DNA of 64,000 nt from Farysia itapuensis. Taxonomy: Eukaryota; Basidiomycota; Ustilaginomycetes; Ustilaginales; Ustilaginaceae. Positions within the stretch are counted from its first letter, which is position 1, and each line of letters starts with the position of its first letter. Under the pieces are notes generated by a model that did no database searches, was not told the origin of the DNA, and worked only from the letters and a program-made list of their open reading frames with translations. The translations under genes and the position numbers were made by a program. The stretch lies in NCBI GenBank assembly GCA_023212645.1, contig JALBYC010000001.1:558001-622000 (forward strand). The letters are read 5' to 3'. This document shows, in pieces, positions 18,759 through 28,156 of the stretch.

Positions 18759-19730
18759 ATGGCCACTACAGCTCCGGAAGCAACGCCGATCAACGATCCT
18801 GTAGAGGCAACAGGCGCGGCTGCAACACCGGAACAGGCAGATGCCGGGGACCTCTTCGGAGGAATGAAAAAGAAGAAGAAAGACAAGAAGAAGCTAGATC
18901 TCGATCTAGACGTCCCTGAAGCCGACAACGACGCTGATGCAGACGAGCCAGCTGGCGCAGCCGCTGACGGTGCTGACGACGACTTGAACTTTGGCGAACT
19001 AAAAAAGAAGAAGAAGTCCAAGAAGAAGGTTGCACTTGACCTAGAAACATTCGAAAAGGAGATCGGTGAAGGTGCCGACCAAGAGCAAGATGATGATGCA
19101 GATGGAGACGTTCCCGATGGAGACGCACTTGGCGAGATCGATGAGGCTGAACTCGGAGAAAATCCGTTCGCACAAGATGCTGGTGACGAAGCTGATGCCA
19201 TTACGCAAGAAGATGGCGTCGAAGCATGGCAAGGCACTGACCGCGATTATTCATACCAGGAGCTTCTTGGGAGAGTGTTCAAGACGTTGCGGTCTCAAAA
19301 TCCAGCTCTCTCAGGAGAGAAGAAAAAGTTCACCATGGTGCCGCCTCAAGTTGCCCGAGATGGTTCGAAGAAGACAGTGTTTGCCAACGTCGTTGATATC
19401 TGCAAGCGTATGCGTAGACAACCAGAGCACGTGATTCAGTTCCTCTTCGCCGAACTTGGTACAATTGGATCCGTCGATGGTACACAACGCCTTGTCATCC
19501 GAGGACGTTTCCAGCCTAAGCAGATCGAGAACGTACTGAGACGCTATATCACCGAATACGTGATCTGCAAAACCTGCAAGCGACCAGAAACGCTGCTTAG
19601 CAAGAAAGACCGAATCTTTTTCGTTACCTGCGAGAAGTGTGGATCCCAACGGTCCGTCAGTGCCATCAAAAGTGGTTTCCAGGCCCAGACCGGCAAGCGA
19701 TCCAAGATTCGAGCCGCTGCCGCCGCATAA
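18759..19730 (+). CDS. SUI3: Translation initiation factor eIF2 beta subunit
   Basis: This subunit of the GTP-binding eIF2 complex works with eIF5 and eIF2B in start-codon selection. The 323-aa protein starts at ATG 18759 in a good context. The disordered N-terminus has two lysine blocks, KKKKKDKKK (residues about 37-45) and KKKKKSKKK (about 89-97). Yeast and human proteins have three such blocks. The central eIF2-beta/eIF5 fold starts near YQELLGRVF. The C-terminal zinc ribbon has CKTC and CEKC pairs separated by 17 residues. An acidic linker lies between the second lysine block and the fold. Single exon, divergent from ATP3. Confidence 0.95.
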   Translation: MATTAPEATPINDPVEATGAAATPEQADAGDLFGGMKKKKKDKKKLDLDLDVPEADNDADADEPAGAAADGADDDLNFGELKKKKKSKKKVALDLETFEKEIGEGADQEQDDDADGDVPDGDALGEIDEAELGENPFAQDAGDEADAITQEDGVEAWQGTDRDYSYQELLGRVFKTLRSQNPALSGEKKKFTMVPPQVARDGSKKTVFANVVDICKRMRRQPEHVIQFLFAELGTIGSVDGTQRLVIRGRFQPKQIENVLRRYITEYVICKTCKRPETLLSKKDRIFFVTCEKCGSQRSVSAIKSGFQAQTGKRSKIRAAAAA

Positions 19731-19959
19731 ACTTGTCATGTCATGTCATCAATCACACAGGTTGCCATCAAGCATGTCTACTCGAAACTCTCCCCATATG
19801 TACTTTTGCTTCGTGACACTAATTTTTGCTATGATTGATGTACATGTGACAATCGTGTATTCGTGTATGTGAGCATGTGAGGAAACGCATTAAATGTCGT
19901 AGTACAGCGCCGCCAAACATAAGCAATATAACAACATATTCCGCTTACACAATTATAAA
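19731..19959. other. 3' flank of eIF2-beta
   Basis: This 229-bp stretch between eIF2-beta and the tRNA gene is A/T-rich with ATGTACATG-like short inverted sequences. Nothing further was recognised. Confidence 0.35.
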
Positions 19960-20064
19960 GCCTCGTTAGCGTAGTTGGATTATCGCATCTGTCTAATAAA
20001 CAGTGCCTCAGGCAATACTGAGATTTACAACAGAAGGTCACTGGTTCGAGCCCAGTACGGGGCA
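19960..20064 (+). tRNA. tRNA-Ile (anticodon AAT) with intron
   Basis: A full cloverleaf can be drawn. The acceptor stem pairs GCCTCGT with ACGGGGC, the D-stem pairs GCG with CGC, and the T-arm is ACTGG-TTCGAGC-CCAGT with an A73 discriminator. The anticodon stem pairs TCTGT with ACAGA around loop CTAATA(A), giving anticodon AAT, read as IAU for isoleucine. A 30-nt intron at 19999-20028 follows position 37, as expected. The B box GGTTCGAGCCC is intact, and nine T residues at 20065-20073 form the Pol III terminator. Confidence 0.92.
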
Positions 20065-20073
20065 TTTTTTTTT
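20065..20073 (+). terminator. Pol III T-run terminator of tRNA-Ile
   Basis: Nine consecutive T residues directly follow the tRNA discriminator base. Confidence 0.85.
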
Positions 20074-20726
20074 GATATGCCGAAACAGTTGTGAGCTCCT
20101 TTTGCCTAGGGGAATGTACAAGGGCAAGCAGTAAGATCAGAACAATGTATGTCTATCGTCCAGGCATCACATTTCGCTCACGAAGGTTTGTTTGTGGGCC
20201 GGCGGGGCCATTGGCCGGTGTGGCTGACTGTTTCTCGATTCTCCAGTACTCCACATGTTTAGCCAATGGATATGCGCAGTCTGACAGCCGAGGTAGTTCT
20301 GACGGCGTTTACGTGATTCCGTGACGGCGTAAAGCATGGCAGAACGCAGTGTCGTGTGACAGACCGTCGCAGCGTGAATGTCGCATGGCAGAGCTTACCA
20401 ACAGTGCGCATCAAATCTGCAGCCATCAAGCCTTCCGCTCGCTTCAGGCAAATCGCCACCAGGGTCCTTTCTTCGAGATGCATCACCAGACCTGATGATA
20501 TAAGCTTTTGCGGCTCATCCTATCAATAGATTCACGGCCGGCGTATCCGCACGTCATGTCCGATTCCGACCTCTTTGCCTGCTGGTTGGTTCCCTTGCAC
20601 AACACAAACCTACAAGAAAGTCTTCAGCAGACCTTATTCAGCACTGTGACAGCTCCTCCCCTTCGTTAAGCGTTCTTCAGACCCTGTCAGCTCGTACATC
20701 GCTTAACCATCAGCAAAGCATCAAAG
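20074..20726. other. Intergenic, nothing firmly recognised
   Basis: This 653-bp stretch lies between tRNA-Ile and the GFA-fold gene. It contains imperfect repeats of GGCAGA and CGTGA-type words. I found no C/D-box pair, tRNA or coding frame that I could support. Its downstream end is the promoter of the next gene. Confidence 0.4.
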
Positions 20727-21851
20727 ATGTCGAAAAATGGCGACAAGAAGCAGACAAGTCAGGGTACGGACGTAAAAGAACCCCCGAAAAGTAGGTTGAG
20801 CAAAGAAATCGCGAAAGAAGAGAGCCGGACCATCAGGCGACGTTTTGGTATGATGAGCTCGTGCTTACTTCCTTCTCCTCACATCTTTGATCAAACTCAG
20901 CCGGCTGGACAGAATCTGTACCTAGCAAAGATGGCGGATCCGAGGAGAACTACTTTCAAAAGGTAGGTATGTGCCCGGGTTCGCATTTCTTCGAGTCTTG
21001 CGCTGATGGACTGATCTGTAACAATTTCTAAAGCCCCCGTACTGCTGGCAGAGCGAAGAGTTTGAGGTCACGTATCGAGCCAGGTGCTGGTGCGGCAAAC
21101 GTAAGTCCACCGTTCAATCTGCGTGGATCAATGCGCAAGCTCACTCCATCCCCTTTCTACTGTCACAGTCGTGTTCGAATATCACGGCGACCCCATCGAT
21201 GCCAAGCATTGCCACTGTACGCAATGTCAAAGGCTGCATGGAGCTCCATTTCAATGGGCTGCTCTCTTCCACAAAACTTCGGTGCGACTAGCCAAACATA
21301 GCGACCCCATGTTCCTTGACTTCTTCAGTACGCAGGAGAAACATAGCGAGCATCATGTCCCTTGCAAAATCAGTTGCCGAAATTGTCGAAGCCCGATGGC
21401 GTAGGTGCGCCCCTTCCCCGTGTTCGGCTAGTTCGAAAAGATTGACCTGTGAGCTTTTTTCATTGACAGCGACGAGGGTAGGAACATGGTCATGGCGTAA
21501 GTAACCCACTACAGAGTGCAACACTGGGCAGTCACTTACTCTCTCTCGGTGTTTAGCTACCCATCATCCTTCGAATTCGAAGGCAATCACGTCCCGAAGG
21601 CATTTGCACCGAGTGCTCATATCTTCTATGGCGAGCGTGTCATTGACATTGATGATGATGTTCCCAAGGTATGTTTGCGCTACGTTTAACCCTCGCATAC
21701 GTCTCGCTGACTGACCTTTTGCCGCCTGTTTCTAACTTTACTCCTGCAGTGGAAGGGACATAAAAACACGTCTGAGCAGATGGACCACGCCCCCAAGGAT
21801 GCTTCTGACCGTACCATGGGTAAAGGCAAGCGTCATAAGTGTGACAGCTAA
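20727..21851 (+). CDS. GFA/CENP-V-fold zinc protein, seven exons
   Basis: This 240-aa protein belongs to the glutathione-dependent formaldehyde-activating (Mss4-like) fold. I assembled seven exons: 20727-20847, 20901-20962, 21034-21100, 21169-21400, 21470-21496, 21557-21668 and 21750-21851. Introns are 53-81 nt, and every junction keeps phase. A basic N-terminal extension (about 60 aa) is followed by the Cys pairs of the fold: CWCGK, CHCTQCQRLHG, then SCRNCRSPMA, then the YPSSFEFEG and HIFYGERV strands. Exon 5 is a 27-nt micro-exon. The tail is Lys/His-rich. Exact substrate is unknown; the name GFA is a family label, not evidence for formaldehyde chemistry. Confidence is high for the fold and moderate for exons 1-2. 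Confidence 0.85.
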
Positions 21852-21983
21852 AGTCTTCGATTCAGACTGCAAGTAATAGCAAGCATCATGAAGACAAATA
21901 AACTCATCGTCACTTTATTCACACATTTGATCGTTTGTGCATTGCGCATTTGAGGTCAATGCGATATAGTTCTAATATTAAAA

Positions 21984-24635
21984 CTAGTAGTCAGACATGC
22001 TGTTGTCTGGGTGGTGTTGGTAGCCAGCCGGCCCTGTCTGCGACAGCGATGCTGTAGTGAGAGGAGCGACGAGGTCATTAGGATCGAATGCATTGATGTC
22101 GCGAGACATGCATTTGACAGCGAGATCGGGTCGGTTGAGGAGCTCTAGGGCAACTCGGAACGTCTCCCACAGACTGCCCGAGGTAGCGCTTGACGGACGA
22201 TTGGGGTCGCCTGGCGTAGACACCATATCCATTGTCTCGGCTTCGGCTTGTTGCAACGTAAGAGCTGTATAGATGTGCTCGGCGGCATCTTGATACATCT
22301 TGAGATTGAGGCAGGAGATCGACAGATTGAAGTGGCATCGTACAAATTCAGGTTGTAGGTTGAGTGCGTGGTGATAGTACTGGATCGCCTCTGCGCTTCG
22401 GCCTGAATTGCTCAGCGTCGCGCCAAGCCGATTGTACAAAAGCCAATCTGAAGGCCGTACGGAAAGGGCAGTTGAGAAACAGTCGACTGCCTTTTCGTAG
22501 TCCTCGCTACTATTGAAGATGACTCCCAAAGCCACCTGAACGTCGGCATCGACTTCACCACGCTCGCCACCGCTACGAGCCATTGCAATCAAAAGACTGC
22601 TGAGTCGACCGTGCTTCTCCAAAATTGACGAGGACGTACTGTGACTCGACACGCTATCGCTGCGTGCGCGCGTCTGCTGACTGTCAAGCTGAGCGGTAAG
22701 GGCACTGGTAACGTCCTTGTAGTTGTCGTTCATGTTGATCCATCGCTCAATAGCCTCGTAGGCTGCTGAACGATCATTCTCGTTAGTGTAGCTCACCGCT
22801 AAAGCCAACCAAGCTTCCTTGTAGTGCGGATCTAGCGCTAAGGCTTTTTGAAGGGCAGCGATGGCCTGCACTTCTCGTTCGTTCTCTTGCTGCTTGACGC
22901 CAAGATCATACCAGGCAGAAGCGTTCTTGGGATCTTGCTGAACAGCTGCTTCTTTTTCGAGCACTGATTCCAGGCCGGCCGGAATACCACCGCTATGTGC
23001 TGCATGGTGCCGCGTCGAGGCGATGTAAGGGTTTTCGCTTAGGAATCGATATGCTGGGCCCGACTGCAGTAACGATGGAGCAGCTTGTGATGACGTATCA
23101 GCAGACGTCTGTACTGGTCGTATCCCAGCTGATGTGACTTCGAAATTATCCCAATCACTCTGAAGTTTGTCCCACTCGGCAGTCTGTGCACTCGGAAGAC
23201 CGCGTCCCTTCGTTCCTTCCCATCGGCGTCCCACGAAGTCATTTTCATCATCGTCAATCTGTTCTCCGCGATCCATATCTTCTTCCCATTGTCGATTGAA
23301 AGTTCTCGCATGGGGGATATTAGCTCCCAAAGCCTGATATTTTGCAAATTCACGAGCTTCGGCATCGTCCTCTTGCATACGAGCGGAGATGTCACCACCA
23401 TCCCCAACAAAAGTGCGTTGAGATTCTTGCATCGCCGTTCTCTCGATAGCTTCACTGCGAGCGTCCTCATCAGCCCACAGCTCGTTCATCGCACGGTAGT
23501 TCTCGATCTCTTGCTCGGCGCTAAGAGTTTGTGGAACAGTGGTGCCCCGCTGCGAGGCGACTGACTTTTGTAAGTGTGCTGGTAGACCCTGTAGACTGCC
23601 GTTGCTTGCTGCCTGATTTGCCCATGCGTATGCTTCCTGCTGAGACGTTGGCCGGGTATTCGATTGTGAGGTCGACGATTGACGTGCTTTGCCTTTGGTG
23701 TCAGTCGTCAAAGAGTCTTGCACGTCGGCATTTTCCACAATGTTGGTGCCCTGGATGCCGGCTTGTTTGTCCCTAATCTTACGCATGAGATCGAGAAAGT
23801 TGCTCTGTTTGAATTTGGCGCTTTGGTCGTGGTCGACCGAGGAGATTAGCTTGCCGGCTGTGCGTGCGAGTTCATCTTGTTCCAGAGGGTCATTGTAGTC
23901 GACTGTTTGGGCTCTTTGCTCCTCTATTTGGGCAGCTGTGGCCGGCTGGGAAGTGGTGACAGAGGAGGCGTCAAACTCTGTGAAAGCTTGCGCCCACTTT
24001 GCCAGATCAGTGTGCGAAGTTGTCGTAGCTTGAGAGGCCTGCAAAGGAAGTGTCTGAGCTTGCCTTGACATGTAGTTTGTGATAGGATTGTGATGCATCA
24101 TGTTCATTCTGGCACCCATGTTTGGGAAATTGTGCGGCCTCTGAACCTGACCAGATTCGCCTTGCATCTGCGCAGGAGAAGCAACAGCCTGCAGCGAGTC
24201 GGCCCTCAGAAAATCCGAAGCCCAGCCGGATGGTGCATCACGTGGAACGGAAACCAACTGCCTTGATGGCCCAGAGTAGACAGGTCGGAAGCTGGCTTCC
24301 ATGTCTGACATACTGTGACCTGGAGCTTGTCGATATAAAGGCTGTTGTGATGCATTAGGCAAATTGCCACGAAGTTGGGAGACATCAAAGGCATCGTGAC
24401 CGCTGATGGATGCGTGTCCAGCTACCTCCTGACCGAAGAAAGCGGGTTGAGTCTGCTGCTGCGAAGTCGCATGTCCATTGGACCTAAATTGGTGCTGTCT
24501 GGAAGGGAGCGCAGAGCTTTGCGAGTAACCGTCTTGCTGAGTGCTCCTATCGTGCCCGAACCGTTTGCCGAGATTTTGCAGCGGATTGGAGGGGCCGCAA
24601 CCGGCTCCGCCAGAAACGAGATCAGACATTGACAT
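21984..24635 (-). CDS. PEX5: Peroxisomal targeting signal 1 receptor Pex5
   Basis: This cycling import receptor carries PTS1 proteins into peroxisomes. The 883-aa protein starts at ATG 24635 (a second ATG lies two codons on). The frame is open 41 codons upstream, starting with GTG, without an ATG. The N-terminus has the conserved cysteine Cys13 in GGAGC, the monoubiquitination site of Pex5 proteins, followed by NPLQ. WxxxF-type pentapeptides are WASDF (about 138) and WAQAF (about 214), with a further WDNFE. These bind Pex14/Pex13. The C-terminal half holds tetratricopeptide repeats, including NASAWYDLGVKQQ, ALALDPHYKEAWLALAVSY and RPSDWLLYNRLGATL. Single exon; longer than yeast Pex5 (612 aa) through disordered Gln/Ser-rich linkers. 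Confidence 0.93.
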   Translation of the reverse strand: MSMSDLVSGGAGCGPSNPLQNLGKRFGHDRSTQQDGYSQSSALPSRQHQFRSNGHATSQQQTQPAFFGQEVAGHASISGHDAFDVSQLRGNLPNASQQPLYRQAPGHSMSDMEASFRPVYSGPSRQLVSVPRDAPSGWASDFLRADSLQAVASPAQMQGESGQVQRPHNFPNMGARMNMMHHNPITNYMSRQAQTLPLQASQATTTSHTDLAKWAQAFTEFDASSVTTSQPATAAQIEEQRAQTVDYNDPLEQDELARTAGKLISSVDHDQSAKFKQSNFLDLMRKIRDKQAGIQGTNIVENADVQDSLTTDTKGKARQSSTSQSNTRPTSQQEAYAWANQAASNGSLQGLPAHLQKSVASQRGTTVPQTLSAEQEIENYRAMNELWADEDARSEAIERTAMQESQRTFVGDGGDISARMQEDDAEAREFAKYQALGANIPHARTFNRQWEEDMDRGEQIDDDENDFVGRRWEGTKGRGLPSAQTAEWDKLQSDWDNFEVTSAGIRPVQTSADTSSQAAPSLLQSGPAYRFLSENPYIASTRHHAAHSGGIPAGLESVLEKEAAVQQDPKNASAWYDLGVKQQENEREVQAIAALQKALALDPHYKEAWLALAVSYTNENDRSAAYEAIERWINMNDNYKDVTSALTAQLDSQQTRARSDSVSSHSTSSSILEKHGRLSSLLIAMARSGGERGEVDADVQVALGVIFNSSEDYEKAVDCFSTALSVRPSDWLLYNRLGATLSNSGRSAEAIQYYHHALNLQPEFVRCHFNLSISCLNLKMYQDAAEHIYTALTLQQAEAETMDMVSTPGDPNRPSSATSGSLWETFRVALELLNRPDLAVKCMSRDINAFDPNDLVAPLTTASLSQTGPAGYQHHPDNSMSDY

Positions 24636-25210
24636 GTCGATGTCTTGGGTATGGTGGTTGGATGCTGAGTCGAGCACTTCCGGGTGTCCGGCTATCAGAC
24701 TGACGTGCGAGCATGCGAAGTCAGGTTCTAAATTGCCGTGATGCCCTACGCAATTCACGAAATTTCACGCGCGAAAAATAATACGATAGTGTTAGGCTGA
24801 CGACATCGTACACAAGGTGCAATTGGTGCAAGGTGCTTTTCGATCGGTGTCTAGGTGTAAGGTGTACAGGTGTACGGTGTCTAGGTGTCGAGGTGTCGAG
24901 GTGTCTAAATGTCGAGGTGTCGAGGTGTCTAGGTGTCTAGGTGTATAAGGTGCGCAAGGTGCATGGTGCACACCTTTACACCTGCACACCTAGACACCTA
25001 GACGCCTGCACGCCGACACGCGTGCACGCGAACACACTTACACACCGTAATGACCGTACACATCGTCCGCATCACATCACACATGTACGCACATCTACTT
25101 ATGTACACTCGCACGTTCGTACACTCAATGGACTGCTCGTCATGCCAAGTACACAGAGTTTTGACAGCCATACTTTACCATACAAGCGACAGAGAAGATT
25201 GGGCAAGAGC
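24636..25210. other. Pex5 upstream region with repeats
   Basis: This 575-bp region contains the Pex5 promoter and a repeat tract of about 180 bp described separately. Downstream (25020-25140) is a CA/ACAC-rich stretch. No gene was recognised. Confidence 0.5.
24846..25020. repeat. 8-bp minisatellite with inverted duplication
   Basis: An imperfect tandem array of AGGTGTCK-type octamers runs from about 24846 to 24960, then flips to its complement (CACCTAGA) up to about 25020. A perfect 17-bp inverted repeat pairs 24927-24943 with 24987-25003, with a 43-bp spacer that is itself partly self-complementary. The array could extrude as a hairpin. Confidence 0.8.
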
Positions 25211-25857
25211 TTAGATTTGGTCTTGAAGAATGCCTTTCTCGCGGAGAGCGTCTGGCTGAGGTCGCGAGCCGAGTTCTTTTCGAAGCTGATTCTCGATGCG
25301 TGCTCGTTCAAGCTCGTCTCTTTTGGCTTGCAGGGAAGGAGCGACAGATTGGTCTTTGAGAATACCTCTGTGGATCAGGTCGTCTTTTTCAGGTCGTCGC
25401 TCTAGCCTTCCCTCGAGCTTGTCGGTGAGTTGCGACTTTTGCAGCTCTTCCCGTCTGGCTTGCAAAGACGGAGCTACGGTCTGGTCCTTGAGAATGCCTC
25501 TCGAAACCAGATCGTCGCGTTCGGGTCTTCGTTCCAGCCGGCCCTCGAGCCTGTCAAGCCTCTGGGATTTCTCCAGCTCGTCACGAGCAGCTTGCAAGGA
25601 AGGTGCCAGATTGCCAGGCTTGAGAATGTTCTTCTCTTCCAGCTCCTGTCGGTTGGGTCGATGTCCGAGACTGCGCTCTAGTCTGTCCCTCTCTTCGTCC
25701 GACAGCGGACTCTTAGGACCGGGCACAATACCGGTTCCGGCGGCTGCGTTGGCAGCTGTCACATCCAACTTGTCGAGGCTCGCTGATATAGAAAAACGAG
25801 AGCACATCAATACGGCGAAGTGCAGGCTGAGCTGACTGCACACGCTCACTCACCCAT
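25211..25857 (-). CDS. RPEL-repeat protein
   Basis: This is a 191-aa protein made almost entirely of RPEL motifs, which in animals bind G-actin. Exon 1 is only ATGG (25857-25854). A 71-nt intron with donor GTGAGT follows, then exon 2 at 25782-25211. The joined start reads MASLDKLDVTAANA. Four motifs are present: HRPNRQELEEKNIL, RRPERDDLVSRGIL, RRPEKDDLIHRGIL and SRPQPDALREKGIL. The middle two are near-identical, with a 44-residue period. Each unit adds a heptad-like helix (LQARREELQKSQ). No membrane segment or catalytic domain was seen. A role as an actin-binding or actin-sensing protein is inferred from the motif, and the fungal function is not known to me. Confidence 0.85.
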
Positions 25858-26091
25858 GATTCGATTATGTGCACGACGTTGAGTTTATGCGATGAGACAC
25901 AGCAGGTCGAGAAAGTGTAGTCCAGTGACAGGGTCGATGGTACCCCACGTTTTGTCAATAGGAGACGCATGGACCACAGCACACAGGGGCCAGAAATTGT
26001 TTTGCCTCCACACCACAAAATAAAATCGCAAATCACAGGGTTGGATGAGGAGTGTCACGCATTCACTCTACTCGACAATTTGCTCTAGTTC

Positions 26092-27587
26092 CTAGTTGGG
26101 TTCGCCGTCACAATTGTCTCGAGCGTCCACGTCTTGATCAAGAATCTTGACCTGTACCTCTTCCGGCTTTTGTTCACGAAGCTTCTTGTTCTTAGCAGCG
26201 CCTTCCCTGGCTGTCCTTACAAGCTCATCGAACTGTGATTTGTTTGTGCTCTGATACGCGTGAGAACAAAGTTGGTCAGTCGGATTGTATCGATCAGGGT
26301 CGATAGATGTTTCGTATCAGACTTACGGTCCAATTTGACTTTTGACGCTCAACAATCGCTGAATGATCCTTGGCTCCAGTTCGGGTTCTTTCCCACTGTG
26401 CAAGCTCCTTTCGCAGCTGTGCAGCTGACTTTCTCGCTTTGGTAGAGTCGAGATTCGCGTTCCATATGTTGATCCATTGACGGTGGCGATCCATCATCCG
26501 TTCGCGGTCTCCCGTCGTGGGCAATTCCGCTTCACTGAGCAACGCGCGGAGTTCGCGTTCGGTTTTGAGATGGTATTGCGGCCGCGCTCGCCGCTTGCCA
26601 TTCGCAAGAGCTGGGACAATAGTGGGCGCTGTACTGGTGAACCAGGAAGAGCCTGCTTGTGGTTTTGTGCCCGCCGGCGAGGGCACGATCGAGCTGACAA
26701 ATCCTTGCTGCTCGGGTGTAGGAGCAGAACAGCCAGGGAAGCATTTGTTTGCGTCCAAATGACGGTTCAGAGCTGTCACTGTAAATTCGTGGTTACATAT
26801 TGGACACATGACAGCATCGGAAGGTTTTAGTTGCCTCTGTTTGTCAGCATTCGCTGATATTGATGTCTTCGTCGGGTTTGCATCAGCAATTTCCTGATCG
26901 TGATCGTCCGACCTCACGACGTAGTCTGCGTCATCATCGCCGACTGGTGTCGCTGCCTCGTCTTCATCCTCGTCATCCAGAGTAAGGGGCGACGACCTAG
27001 ATCCAGCTGCTCGCCCTGAAGAGGGATGCACTTCCAATCTGATGCGTTTTGAGCGACGAGGAGGGGTGCCATCTTCCTCCCTGTGTTCTTCTCTCCCGTT
27101 GACAATGGGTGATGTCAGCTTGCTACTGGAGGCTTGCTCGTTAGCTGACCGTGTGAGCTTCACTGTAGCCCTTTCTTTCTCTCTCTGCTGAAGTCGCGCG
27201 AGAAAACTTCGCGCTTTCACCCATGCTAGTGATGTTGTTTCTAGGACTGGTTGAGGGATCAGCTCCGAGTCGTACGCTTTGCTCTGCCGACATTTGGGAC
27301 AGAAGCTACCAGTGTTACCCGACTGATTGATGTGCGTGCGTATGCATTCAGAGCAGAATGTGTGTTCGCAGCTCTTGATTGACACTGGGTTTTTGTAGAT
27401 GTCCTGTGACGCAGAGTGGCAGATAGCCGTCAGCAGTGATCTTCTGAGCTGCGCAAGCCGACATCGAACGGTATACATGACTTACAAAGCAAAGATCGCA
27501 GCGAAGAGATGCGTCCAGCTCACGAAAGACAGCAAAGTCGGACTTCCAGTCACTAGGGTCCGTCACGTCGTTCAGCAGTGCTTCCAT
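26092..27587 (-). CDS. RAD18: Rad18 E3 ubiquitin ligase (post-replication repair)
   Basis: This E3 ligase, with Rad6, monoubiquitinates PCNA at stalled forks in the nucleus. Three exons (27587-27486, 27403-26327 and 26250-26092, introns 82 and 76 nt, GTAAGT donors) encode 445 aa. The RING finger lies at about residues 30-72 (CDLC, then CEHTFCSEC, then CPKC) and is split by intron 1 between CF and DIY. A UBZ4 zinc finger is at about 230-256 (CPIC, then H and C ligands). The SAP domain is at about 310-355 (TERELRALLSEAELPTTGDRE). An acidic and basic linker lies between these. Length resembles yeast Rad18 (487 aa). All three diagnostic domains are in the expected order. Confidence 0.95.
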
Positions 27588-27869
27588 GCCGTCAAAGTTT
27601 GACGCGAGCGACTGTCAGAGCGTTGTCCGCCGAGCCCCTGACCTTCCACGTTGGAGGGCGCGAATCTACCTATTGCACTCGTGTATGGACTGACTTTCTA
27701 CCACACTCGATGGTGGTGGTGGCGATCAATCAGCTTTCAGCTACTCACACTCCGGTGATCCGGTGACTTTTGCTGCTATTGACATAACACTGCTCTTTCT
27801 ACTTACCTGCTTTTTTGACTTTGAGGACAAGCATTATAAATCAACTTATGTTTCGATGAAGACATGTCT
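27588..27869. other. RAD18 promoter region
   Basis: This 282-bp stretch lies between the RAD18 start and tRNA-Val. No recognised site was seen. Confidence 0.35.
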
Positions 27870-27973
27870 GGTTTCTTGGCGCAGCTGGTTAGCGCGTCTC
27901 CTTAACAATTCTGATCTGCCTAGATCGTCGAGGCTTACGGAGGAGGTCGCCGGTTCGAACCCGGCAGAAATCA
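27870..27973 (+). tRNA. tRNA-Val (anticodon AAC) with intron
   Basis: The acceptor stem pairs GGTTTCT with AGAAATC and A73, and the D-stem is GCGC/GCGC. The anticodon stem TCTCC pairs with GGAGG (one G-T pair) and the loop is TTAACA plus C38, giving anticodon AAC for valine. The T-arm is GCCGG-TTCGAAC-CCGGC. A 30-nt intron at 27908-27937 follows position 37. The ends GGTTTC/GAAATCA match the yeast valine tRNA. A T-rich terminator begins at 27974. Confidence 0.92.
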
Positions 27974-28156
27974 TTCTTTTGCTTATTTTTTCCTGGATTT
28001 TTATAGCAATTAGCCTTGTTCCTCAACACTTGGCAGGAGACGCAAGGCAGGGACACATCCAAAGTTTCAAAATAATGCGGACAACCACAGACTGAACTCC
28101 AAGCACAGTTTTGTATTGGTAGGACTTTATCATGATTTCGAAGCAGGTGCGCGGTT

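Noticed and set aside
24636..24758. N-terminal extension of Pex5
   Set aside because: It starts with GTG, and the conserved Cys-containing N-terminus begins at the ATG at 24635.
25296..25835. 179-codon plus-strand ORF
   Set aside because: It is antisense to the RPEL protein, and its apparent repeats mirror the RPEL units.
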